DNA of 64,000 bases. Origin: Betaproteobacteria bacterium (lineage in GTDB: Bacteria > Pseudomonadota > Gammaproteobacteria > Burkholderiales > Usitatibacteraceae). The translations under genes and the position numbers were made by a program. Under the pieces are notes generated by a model that made no database searches, had not been told where the DNA came from, and worked only from the letters and a program-made list of their open reading frames with translations. Below are positions 8,582 through 16,195 of the stretch, piece by piece (within the stretch, counting starts at the first letter, position 1; each line of letters starts with the position of its first letter). The stretch is from positions 186,001 to 250,000 of the forward strand of contig JAEUMY010000010.1 of NCBI GenBank assembly GCA_016791265.1, read 5' to 3'.

Positions 8582-9277
8582 TCAGAAGCGCCAGACGACG
8601 CCTACGGTGAACAAGTCGACAGCGTCAAACTTGCCGTTGCTGTTCTCATTGTTGTCGACAGGATTGCCGATCCGGGCGTAGCGGTCCCACTCCAGACGCA
8701 CGCTGAGATTCTTGTTCACGCTGTACATGCCACCGACGCCAAAGCTGAAACTCGTAGCCTTGAGGTCCGGCGCCACGAAGCGATGAGTGGGCGGCTCGGT
8801 GCTGGGCTGGAAGGCCGGAAAATTCTCTCCCGTCTCAGAGTACTTGTAGGTTGAGCGAAACGCACCCACGCGGCCATGCAGCGAGAACCTGTCATCGATC
8901 TTGTGCGTCATCACGGCAGAGACATTGAATCCATCGAGCTCATAGCGGCCCTGCCGCGTGTAGCGCCCCAGCCCGTTGAACTCGTAGCTGTTGGAGAATT
9001 CGCCCAAGTCCACATAATCCAACTCCAAGCCCAGCCAAGGAAGCGCCTGATATCCCAGCGTGAGTTTGTACGCGCTACCCTCCTTGTCGGTGAGGCTGGC
9101 GCGCGTGACTGGCAGAATTCCCGTGGACAGCGCACGGACCTGCCCAGTGAAATCAAAATCCAGACGCGAGGCGCCCGCGGACGCGCCCACATAGAGCGGG
9201 GACTGCTGAGCTTGGGCGGCGCCGACAGCGCAGAGGGCGGCCACGGCGGCCAGGAATTGCCTGGTTGAAGATTTCAT
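8582..9277 (-). CDS. outer-membrane beta-barrel protein, OmpA/OmpW-like
   Basis: 231 aa. Signal peptide to about residue 22 (AVGAAQAQQ), then alternating-hydrophobic strands typical of an eight-stranded barrel: YVGASAGASRL, AYKLTLGYQALPWLGLELDYVDLGE, FSLHGRVGAFRSTYKY, FSFGVGGMYSV, LSVRLEWDRYARIG, and the terminal strand LFTVGVVWRF ending in Phe, the usual BAM recognition signal. Start chosen at 9277 where the signal peptide begins; the open frame continues 70 codons upstream without coding character. Role unknown; small barrels of this kind are often structural or stress-related. Confidence 0.85.
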   Translation of the reverse strand: MKSSTRQFLAAVAALCAVGAAQAQQSPLYVGASAGASRLDFDFTGQVRALSTGILPVTRASLTDKEGSAYKLTLGYQALPWLGLELDYVDLGEFSNSYEFNGLGRYTRQGRYELDGFNVSAVMTHKIDDRFSLHGRVGAFRSTYKYSETGENFPAFQPSTEPPTHRFVAPDLKATSFSFGVGGMYSVNKNLSVRLEWDRYARIGNPVDNNENSNGKFDAVDLFTVGVVWRF

Positions 9278-9492
9278 CGATGCTCTCCTGAAATAAGGTT
9301 GCCAATTGAATCCAGTCGCGGCCGAGCCAACTGGCGCCGCATTGCCCTCTTGTCCATGCGAGCGCATACTGCGCGCTGCGCGGGTCCGGGCATTGATCCG
9401 ATTCCTTCCCGCCTGACCTTGTCGGGGCCGCCCTTTACAGACGCGGCATCCTTGGGTACGATTGCGTTGCGGGAAAAAATCCCGCAATCATT

Positions 9493-10383
9493 ATGACCCC
9501 ATCCGATCCAGAAAGCAAGCCCGCCTCCGGGGCGGCCAATCCCCTGACCAGCCCCGCCGCCGGTGCGCTGCTGGAGGCGGTCGCGCGCGTCCTCACTCCG
9601 CTCGTGAAGCTGCTCATCGCCCGCGGCGCCACCTATCAGGTGGCAAGCGAATTGCTGAAGCGCGTCTATGTGCGCGCAGGCCTTGAGCACTATGCCGCCA
9701 AGGGGGACGCCGCGCCGACCGGAACCCAGCTATCGCTGCTCACCGGCCTCAACCGCAAGGAGATCAAGCGGCTGACCGACGAGTCGATGCAGGCCGTGGC
9801 CCCTCAAGGGGTCACCTCTTTTGCCGCCGCTGTGCATGCCAACTGGCTATCCGGCGCTCGCTTTCGTGACAAGTCAGGCGCGCCATTGCCACTGCCGCGG
9901 CACACCCGCGCGGGCGGTCACGGCCCCTCGTTCGATGAACTGGTGCGAAGCATCACGACTGATCACCGTCCGAGCGCCGTACTGGAAGAGCTGCAGCGCC
10001 TTGGCCTGGTCGCGGTGAATGCCGACGACCACGTGGTGCTGAGCAAGCAGCCGTTCTTGACTCGAGCAAGCTTCACCGACCGGCTGGTCCCGTTCGCTGA
10101 AAACCTCGGCGACCACGCGTCGGCGGCCACGACCAACGTGTTGTCGGACACCCCGCCGTTTTTGGAGCGCTCGGTGTTCTCAGATGAGTTGAGCGAGACG
10201 TCCGTGGCAGCGCTGCAGAAGCTGGTCAGCGCCGAGTGGCGCCGGCTGCACGACGAATTGATCGCCGCGGCCATCGCCAGCGAGGCGGAGGATGCGCGAG
10301 GCAATGCCAAAACCGACCGGCGCGTGAGAGTTGGGCTGTACTTCTATTCGGAATCGACGAACAAGGATCCTCGTCATGACTAA
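9493..10383 (+). CDS. DUF6502 family protein
   Basis: 296 aa, cytoplasmic, no signal peptide. The N-terminal half (LARVLTPLVKLLIARGATYQVASELLKRVYV... TQLSLLTGLNRKEIKRL) reads like a helix-turn-helix domain, and DHRPSAVLEELQRLGLV a second winged segment, so a DNA-binding role is plausible but inferred. I assign DUF6502 from the overall pattern and from the adjacent DUF5666 gene, a pairing I recall from betaproteobacteria. Its TAA overlaps the next start by 8 bases, showing tight coupling. Confidence 0.7.
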   Translation: MTPSDPESKPASGAANPLTSPAAGALLEAVARVLTPLVKLLIARGATYQVASELLKRVYVRAGLEHYAAKGDAAPTGTQLSLLTGLNRKEIKRLTDESMQAVAPQGVTSFAAAVHANWLSGARFRDKSGAPLPLPRHTRAGGHGPSFDELVRSITTDHRPSAVLEELQRLGLVAVNADDHVVLSKQPFLTRASFTDRLVPFAENLGDHASAATTNVLSDTPPFLERSVFSDELSETSVAALQKLVSAEWRRLHDELIAAAIASEAEDARGNAKTDRRVRVGLYFYSESTNKDPRHD

Positions 10384-11578
10384 CGCGACAACCCATCGAA
10401 CCGCCGCGCGCGGATTCGCCATGGCAATAATCAGCACCTTGCTGCTGGCCGGCTGCGGCGCCGAGACGAAGACCGGCTCCAACGGCACGGGCAGAGCGCC
10501 GGATTCGCCGGATCCCACGGTCGCGAGCGGCCCGCTGAACGGTCTCGGCCCGCTCGACATCGGAGGCGCGAATCTTCAGGAAAGCGGTACGGCCGTCCTC
10601 ATCAACGCTGACTTCCGCACCGGCACCGACGACCTCAGGCTGGGGATGACCGCCAACGCCAACGGCTCGGCCTCGATCACGAGTGGATCGGGCACGGCAA
10701 ATGGGACGGTGGCGCAAAGCCTGGTGCGGGCGCCGGTCGCGATGGTGGACTCGGCGAGCCAGACGATCACCGTGCTCGGACAGAATTTCCGCGCGGACCA
10801 GAACACGCTGTTTGAAGGCGCTGAGTCACTCGCTCAAATCGTGGTGGGTGACGATGTGGAGGCTTTCGGCATGACCCGCCCCGGCGCACAGTTTCAGGCG
10901 ACTCGAATCATCGTGCGCCGGCCGGCAACAGGCCGCGTGGAGTTGCTCGGCACGCTGGACAGCATCATGGGCGGCACAGCGCAAGTGCGCGGGATCAATG
11001 TCAATGTCACCAACGCGCAGCTCAGTCTGACTTCGCCGACCGGCATCGCCACCAGCACCTCCAGCACCCTGGCAGCGGGCACGCTGGCGCGCTTCATTGG
11101 CACGCTCAATCCGGCCACCGGCGCGGTCACCGCGACATCAGTGATCTCCAGCCTCGCACCGGCGCGCGCCGAGGGTGACGTGGTCTTTCTGGAAGGATTC
11201 GTGGTGGAACCACCGGCCAGCGGGCGCTTCCGCATCGCCGATCTCGAAGTGGACCCGGGTGGCGTCGCCCTGTTTCCTGGAAGTGTCGGCGTGGGCACGC
11301 GCCTCAAGGTGCGCGGCAAAATGCGCGGAGGCATCATGCGCGCCGAGTCGGCGGAGATCATCGCCGCTGCGAGCGCTATCGAATATTCGCTGGAAGGGGT
11401 GATTTCCAACTACACGACGACTTCCGCATTCACCGTGCGCGGCGAGCGCATCGACGCGAGCCAGGCCGCATTCCGCGTCGGTTCGGCGAGCAATCTGGCC
11501 AATGGCTTGACAGTGCGGGTCAAGGGCCGCTCCGCCAATGGCAAGCTGCTTGCCCGAGAGGTGGCGTTCCTCAACTGA
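10376..11578 (+). CDS. DUF5666 domain lipoprotein
   Basis: 400 aa. Lipoprotein signal with lipobox LAGC (Cys near residue 25), a Gly/Thr-rich linker, then repeated small beta-domains of OB-like type: IVVGDDVEAFGMTRPGAQFQATRIIVRR, ARFIGTLNPATGAVTATSV, GTRLKVRGKMRGGIMRAESAEI and LTVRVKGRSANGKLLAREVAFL. The recurring pattern 'G-x-x-V-x-V-x-G ... A-x-x-I' marks DUF5666. The ATG at 10376 lies inside the last codons of the DUF6502 gene. Function unknown; surface or periplasmic. A near-copy of the palindrome at 11379 encodes EYSLEG. Confidence 0.8.
   Translation: MTNATTHRTAARGFAMAIISTLLLAGCGAETKTGSNGTGRAPDSPDPTVASGPLNGLGPLDIGGANLQESGTAVLINADFRTGTDDLRLGMTANANGSASITSGSGTANGTVAQSLVRAPVAMVDSASQTITVLGQNFRADQNTLFEGAESLAQIVVGDDVEAFGMTRPGAQFQATRIIVRRPATGRVELLGTLDSIMGGTAQVRGINVNVTNAQLSLTSPTGIATSTSSTLAAGTLARFIGTLNPATGAVTATSVISSLAPARAEGDVVFLEGFVVEPPASGRFRIADLEVDPGGVALFPGSVGVGTRLKVRGKMRGGIMRAESAEIIAAASAIEYSLEGVISNYTTTSAFTVRGERIDASQAAFRVGSASNLANGLTVRVKGRSANGKLLAREVAFLN
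11379..11390. repeat. palindrome variant TCGAATATTCGC inside CDS
   Basis: One mismatch to GCGAATATTCGC; read as E-Y-S in the DUF5666 protein. Confidence 0.6.
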
Positions 11579-11584
11579 GTCCTC

Positions 11585-12844
11585 TCACAGCCGCCGCCCA
11601 TCCAGCGCCTTCTCCGCCTGCCCGCGCTCGTGATCGGAAAGGCCGCGCGCCACGTCGCGCCAGCGTGAGACGAGCGCGGCATCGGACGGCATGTGGCGGG
11701 CGATGGTGACCAGCGTCTGGCGGATTTCGTGGTCGCTATGCATGCCTTTCATCGCCGCCAGCACCCGCTCATAGCCCGCCTTGTCGAGGTTGGCGCGCTT
11801 CACCAGCGCTTCCAGCGCGTTGCGCCGCTCGAAGTCGGAACCGATCCCGGCGGCGGCTTCGGTGTAGACCGCCAATTGCTCGGTGCTGGGCGCCAAGAGG
11901 TGTCGGGCCACCGCGACCAGCGCCGCGGCGCGTTCGAAGTCGCCGCCGATTTCCCGTGCGCTTGCCAGCGCGAGGCTCAACACTGCCGGCGAGACAGGCT
12001 CGCGCCGCGCCAGTGCGCGCACCACCTCGGATCGCTCGTGGTCACTGTCCATGGCGCGGATGGCGCCGCTCCAGGCGGCGGCGACCGCAGCCTCGCCACT
12101 CACCTTGGGCGCCAGAGCGATCATCACAGTGCGTTGCTCGTAGCTTGAATCGATGTCGGCCACCACTTTCAGGACCTCGATCTGTTGCGCGGGATTGAGC
12201 GTCTGCCTGCCGACGAGCGTGACCAACGCCTGCCGCTTGTCATAGTCGCCGTCGATGGCCGCGATCACGCCGAGGAGCGGCCCGAATTCCGCCGCCGGCA
12301 ACGGGCCTCTCGTCAGCAGCGATTGCAGGTATTGGCGCTTTGAGTGATCGGCGAGAATGAGCTTCGCCTCCTCGATGACCGCGCGATGGGCGGCGGCGGG
12401 GCCAGCCCGGGCCATGATGCGGCTGATGCGCTCCTCGCGCTGCAAGCCCGTCTCGCGCAGGAGCACGGGCAGCACGCGCTTCAGCCAGCTTCGCGCCTCG
12501 TCGTCGAAGGCCCTGGCCGTGCCGTCGACGGTGTAAGCGCGTTTCAGCTGTCCTTGGCCATCCAGCTTGAAGGTCATGACGCGCTTCACGCCGTCACGGC
12601 GTTCCTCGATAGCCGCCCAATTGGTGATGGCGGCGATATCGTCTTCGCCATCGGTGACCGTGAGGCTGCCGTGGATGCGCACAGTGAAGCCGTGAGTCGG
12701 CGTGTTGATTTCGTATCGCATGGACTCGCCGCGACCGAAAAGACGGGACCAGATGGTGTCGGCCTCAACCGGTGCGGCTGCAAAACCGAAGGTGGCGGCA
12801 CAGAGCGCACAGGCGACGCGGCGTTGAATGCAGGTGGAGATCAC
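11585..12844 (-). CDS. secreted protein of eight ~34-residue HEAT-like helical repeats
   Basis: 419 aa. Signal peptide to about residue 28 (PVEADT). Residues 30-150 form an unrecognised domain that includes charged strands (MRYEINTPTHGFTVRIHG, VMTFKLDGQGQLKRAYT). From about residue 175 to the end, eight tandem repeats begin with a D-(H/Y/F)-(E/D)-x-R signature: DHSKRQ, DYDKRQ, SYEQRT, DHERSE, DFERAA, DFERRN, DHEIRQ, DHERGQ, spaced 34 residues apart with one or two exceptions. This suggests an alpha-solenoid binding surface in the periplasm. Tail-to-tail with DUF5666, only 6 bases apart. Partner unknown. Confidence 0.8.
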   Translation of the reverse strand: MISTCIQRRVACALCAATFGFAAAPVEADTIWSRLFGRGESMRYEINTPTHGFTVRIHGSLTVTDGEDDIAAITNWAAIEERRDGVKRVMTFKLDGQGQLKRAYTVDGTARAFDDEARSWLKRVLPVLLRETGLQREERISRIMARAGPAAAHRAVIEEAKLILADHSKRQYLQSLLTRGPLPAAEFGPLLGVIAAIDGDYDKRQALVTLVGRQTLNPAQQIEVLKVVADIDSSYEQRTVMIALAPKVSGEAAVAAAWSGAIRAMDSDHERSEVVRALARREPVSPAVLSLALASAREIGGDFERAAALVAVARHLLAPSTEQLAVYTEAAAGIGSDFERRNALEALVKRANLDKAGYERVLAAMKGMHSDHEIRQTLVTIARHMPSDAALVSRWRDVARGLSDHERGQAEKALDGRRL

Positions 12845-12959
12845 GGGAAAGGGAGACGAAGTTCAGACAGTCTCAGGATGCCGCGTCAGCGTGGTCGGGC
12901 CAACGCGGAAACGACAAATTGCAGAAAGGCGGGCCCGAAATCGCGATGGAACAGGTATT

Positions 12960-12971
12960 GCGAATATTCGC
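12960..12971. repeat. GCGAATATTCGC palindrome, exact, divergent intergenic
   Basis: Exact copy in the 194-base region between the divergent solenoid and hydrolase genes; extended by one pair to TGCG...CGCA. Confidence 0.9.
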
Positions 12972-13038
12972 ACCCCGCGCTCGCCGTCTGTTTCCGGGCC
13001 ATGCTAGCGTTTCGCACCCATCGATTCCTTCTCGCGCC

Positions 13039-14640
13039 ATGCCCACCCCAGCGCCCACCCACGTTCCCGAAGAACTCGCCCTATCCATCGCCCATCTCAT
13101 CAATGACCGCTTTCCCGCCAACGCGCCGGGCGTCGCAGTGGGCGTGTTGCGGGACGGGGAGCGCTTCACGCATTGCCGGGGATTGGCCCGGTTGCCATCG
13201 GCGGACGTGACGGCACCCTTCACCCCGCACACGCGATTCCGCGCCTGCTCCATCACCAAGCAGTTCGTGGCGCTCTTGCTGCTGCAATTGGATGCCGAGG
13301 GCCGTCTGTCGCTCGACGACACGCCGGGCAAGTGGGTGCCGGCGTTGGCCGGCTTCGATCCGGCGCTCAGGCTGAAGCACCTGGCGCAAAACCGCTCTGG
13401 CCTGGTCGACTATTGGTGCGCCGCCATGCTCACCGGCGCCAAGCCGGAAAGCCGCTTCACCCGGGAAGACGGGGAAAAGCTGATCGCCTCGCTCCCCCGG
13501 CAGATGTTCGCGCCGGGCCACGGCAACCGTTACAACAACGGCAATTGGCGCATCCTGGAATGGGTGTTGCAGGCGGCGAGCGGGCACACCCTGGCCGACT
13601 TGTTGCGCATGCGAATATTCGCACCCCTCGAGATGCATGCCAGCACACTCGGCGAGGACACATCGCTGCCGCTGGCCGACGGCGCCACCGGCTATCGCGA
13701 CGTCGACGGCCGCTGGGAAGAGGAAGTCACACGAATCTGGTGGTCTGGCGATGCGGCGCTGGTGACGACGCTTGACGACCTCATGAAGTGGGAGGCAGCG
13801 TGGTTACGTCGTGACCCCGTGCTCACCGCCGCCCTGGAGCGCCTGCCGCAAGCCTTGGCGCATGCGGACGGGCGCCCGGCCAGCTACGCCTTCGGCATGA
13901 ACGCCTGGACGGCGAAGGGTCGACGCATGCACTGGCACGGCGGCGCGCTGCGCGGATTCCGCATGGCGCAGTTTCGCTTCCCCGATGAGCACGCGTCCGT
14001 CCTGGTGATGATGAATCGCACCGCCAACCCGGTGCCGCTGGCGCTGGAGGTGGCGGCGTTGCTGAGTCTGCCGCCCGCCTGGGACAGTCCAGCACCCGCG
14101 GACGCAGAGGTGGTGCGTCTGCCCGATCCGACCGGCGCCTGGGCCGCTGACGACATCGGACTCGTCGCCACCTTCGGCATCCGCGCCGATCAACCAACCC
14201 TGTCGCTGGGCATGGACCCGGCAACGCTTCTCGGCACCGGCGTCGACACATGGGCCTCGACGGACGGCTTCATCGACGTTTCGCATGCGGGCGATGCGCT
14301 TCGCATCACCGCGCGCCACTTCGGCTGGTCGGAGAGGTTCACGCGCGTGGCACCCGGCGATGCCCGCCCCGAGTTGGCTGACACGGTCTGGGCATCAAGC
14401 GAGCTGGGTTCGCGCATCTCGTTCTCCGCCAACGGCGCAACGCTTCAGATCACCGGACCACACGGCCAATCCGAGAGATATCCGGTCATCCCCATCGGCG
14501 CCGACCGCGTGGCATTCGACTGCCTGCGCGCGCTGGACGAGCAGCCGCCGGGCAGGTTTCATCTGCGCCGGGCTGGCAACGTTTTGGTGGTCGGCTGCCT
14601 GCTGGCGACGGGGTTCGAGTTTCAGCGCTTACCCCGTTGA
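13039..14640 (+). CDS. beta-lactamase-fold serine hydrolase, D-aminopeptidase-like
   Basis: 533 aa. No clear signal peptide from this start. Penicillin-binding motifs: Ser71-I-T-Lys74 (SxxK), Tyr165-N-Asn167 (YxN) and His300-G-Gly302 in the KTG position. After the catalytic domain (about 1-330) there are two more beta-rich segments (about 340-533), the architecture of D-aminopeptidase DAP and relatives, which release N-terminal D-amino acids. The ATG at 13039 was chosen because it follows the divergent promoter region and begins the conserved N-terminus; the frame is open further up. A palindrome copy at 13611 encodes MRIFAP. True substrate (D-amino acid peptides or esters) is inferred. Confidence 0.85.
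   Translation: MPTPAPTHVPEELALSIAHLINDRFPANAPGVAVGVLRDGERFTHCRGLARLPSADVTAPFTPHTRFRACSITKQFVALLLLQLDAEGRLSLDDTPGKWVPALAGFDPALRLKHLAQNRSGLVDYWCAAMLTGAKPESRFTREDGEKLIASLPRQMFAPGHGNRYNNGNWRILEWVLQAASGHTLADLLRMRIFAPLEMHASTLGEDTSLPLADGATGYRDVDGRWEEEVTRIWWSGDAALVTTLDDLMKWEAAWLRRDPVLTAALERLPQALAHADGRPASYAFGMNAWTAKGRRMHWHGGALRGFRMAQFRFPDEHASVLVMMNRTANPVPLALEVAALLSLPPAWDSPAPADAEVVRLPDPTGAWAADDIGLVATFGIRADQPTLSLGMDPATLLGTGVDTWASTDGFIDVSHAGDALRITARHFGWSERFTRVAPGDARPELADTVWASSELGSRISFSANGATLQITGPHGQSERYPVIPIGADRVAFDCLRALDEQPPGRFHLRRAGNVLVVGCLLATGFEFQRLPR
13611..13622. repeat. GCGAATATTCGC palindrome, exact, inside CDS
   Basis: Exact copy in the D-aminopeptidase-like gene, read as R-I-F-A at about residues 192-195. 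Confidence 0.9.
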
Positions 14641-14650
14641 CCTTGCGACT

Positions 14651-14740
14651 AAGCGGAGTGTATTGCCGCTCCGCTTGGACGCCGGAGGCGGTCCCGAAGG
14701 GATTTGCGATTCGCTTGGGCGAAGCGCAAACAATATTCGC
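14651..14740 (+). repeat. structured intergenic element, copy A
   Basis: Starts 10 bases after the hydrolase stop. Hairpin 1: AAGCGGAG (14651-14658) pairs with CTCCGCTT (14669-14676). Hairpin 2: GGACGCC, loop GGA, GGCGGTCC (14677-14694). A short TCCC-GAA-GGGA stem overlaps its right arm. Hairpin 3: 14703-14713 pairs with 14720-14730 with one mismatch. It ends in CAATATTCGC, a degenerate half of the dispersed palindrome. The same layout recurs at 39132-39220 with different stem sequences. Could be a REP-like mobile repeat or a structured RNA. Confidence 0.7.
14729..14740. repeat. degenerate palindrome copy AACAATATTCGC
   Basis: Right half intact, left half diverged; forms the 3' end of structured element copy A. 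Confidence 0.4.
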
Positions 14741-14927
14741 ACTTGATTCGCATTTGACCGCGGTGGCGGGATTCACCCCCCTGGTGTGCAATTCACGCCG
14801 CGAAAGCCGTGCTCCGTCGCAAGCCGGATCGCAAATACCGGTTGAAGACCGGATAATGCGGCGTTTCCGGACGGTTCGTCACATTTCGTCACGAACCGCA
14901 TATCCCACTACATTCAGAATAGCCGCC

Positions 14928-16193
14928 ATGACCGCTCACTCTCGCCCCGCCCGCACGCCCTCTCTTATCGTTGCCGCAGTGTGTGCCTCGCTGCTCCTCG
15001 CCGCCTGCGGCAAGGCGCCGGAGGCCAAAGGCGACGCCAAGGCCGATCCGAAGTCCGACCCGAAAGCCGCGGCGGCAGCCCCCGGCAAAGCGCCACCCAG
15101 CCTGCTGCTCGGCGGCGAAGACCTCATCACGCTCGCCAGCGCCTCGCTCGCGTCCGGGCCGTCGATCACCGGCTCGGTCCAGCCCGAGCGCCGCGCCGAT
15201 CTACGCGCGGAAGTCCCGGCCGTCGTGCTGCAGGTGCTGAAGGAAAGCGGCGACAGCGTGCGCCGGGGCGATCTCCTGGTGCGCATGGACGACACGGCCA
15301 TCCGCGACGCGCTGGCCTCCGCCGAGGCCAGCGTGCGCGCGAGCACGCAGGCGCTCGACCAAGCCAATCGCCAGTTTGAGCGCATCAAGACGCTGCGCGC
15401 GTCGGGCATGGCCTCCGCGCAGGCGTTTGACGACGCCGAAACCCGCCGCAACAACGCCCAAAGCGATCTGGAAGCGGCTCGCACCCGAGTCGCCCAGGCG
15501 CGCCAGCAGTTGCAACGCACCGAAGTGCGCGCGCCGTTCGACGGTGTCGTGAGCGACCGCAAGGTCTCCGCCGGCGACACCGCCCAAGTCGGCAAGGAGC
15601 TGCTCAAGGTCATCGATCCCGCTTCGCTCAGGCTGGAGGGCATGGTCTCCGCCGATGCGATCGGTGAAGTGAAGGCCGGCCAGGGGGTCAGCTTTCGCGT
15701 CAATGGCTACGGCGAGCAGGTGTTCACCGGCAAGATCCGCCGGGTCAATCCGTCAGCCAATCCGACCACGCGCCAGGTCGAGCTGCTCGTGGACTTCGTC
15801 GACCGCAACCAGCCCAAGCTGGCCGGCCTCTACGCGGAAGGCCAGATCGAGACCGCCAGCTCGGAAGGCATCACCTTGCCCGCCAGCGCGCTGCTCCGCG
15901 AAGGCGACAAGGCCAGTGTCTGGCGGGTCAACCAGAAGACGAGCGCTCTGGAACGCGTCGCCGTGGTGGTGGGCGAGCGCGACAACCGCACCGGCAGTCT
16001 GGTGCTGAAGCAAGGCGTGGCGGCGGGCGACCGCGTCATCCGTCATCCCTCGGCCACGCTGAAGGATGGCCAGAAGGTTGAATTCGCCACGGCCGCACCG
16101 GCCGGCGCACCCGCAACGCCGGCGGCACCCGCCGCCCCGGCCACCGCCAAGGCCGCCAGCACCACGGCGGCGGCGAACACGAAAGGGAAGTAA
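14928..16193 (+). CDS. RND efflux periplasmic adaptor lipoprotein (HlyD/MFP family)
   Basis: 421 aa. Lipobox LAAC near residue 26 and an Ala/Lys-rich linker to about 60. Then the barrel-sandwich half (RADLRAEVPAVVLQVLKESGDSVRRGDLLVRMDD), an alpha-hairpin (about 135-195, coiled-coil heptads), the second lipoyl half (VRAPFDGVVSDRKVSAGDTAQVGKELLKV), a beta-barrel (TGKIRRVNPSANPTTRQVELLVDF) and the membrane-proximal domain. The C-terminus is Ala/Pro-rich. It links the inner-membrane pump to an outer-membrane channel. It precedes the permease by 2 bases, a clear operon; no TolC-type gene follows, so the channel must be encoded elsewhere. Confidence 0.93.
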   Translation: MTAHSRPARTPSLIVAAVCASLLLAACGKAPEAKGDAKADPKSDPKAAAAAPGKAPPSLLLGGEDLITLASASLASGPSITGSVQPERRADLRAEVPAVVLQVLKESGDSVRRGDLLVRMDDTAIRDALASAEASVRASTQALDQANRQFERIKTLRASGMASAQAFDDAETRRNNAQSDLEAARTRVAQARQQLQRTEVRAPFDGVVSDRKVSAGDTAQVGKELLKVIDPASLRLEGMVSADAIGEVKAGQGVSFRVNGYGEQVFTGKIRRVNPSANPTTRQVELLVDFVDRNQPKLAGLYAEGQIETASSEGITLPASALLREGDKASVWRVNQKTSALERVAVVVGERDNRTGSLVLKQGVAAGDRVIRHPSATLKDGQKVEFATAAPAGAPATPAAPAAPATAKAASTTAAANTKGK

Positions 16194-16195
16194 CC

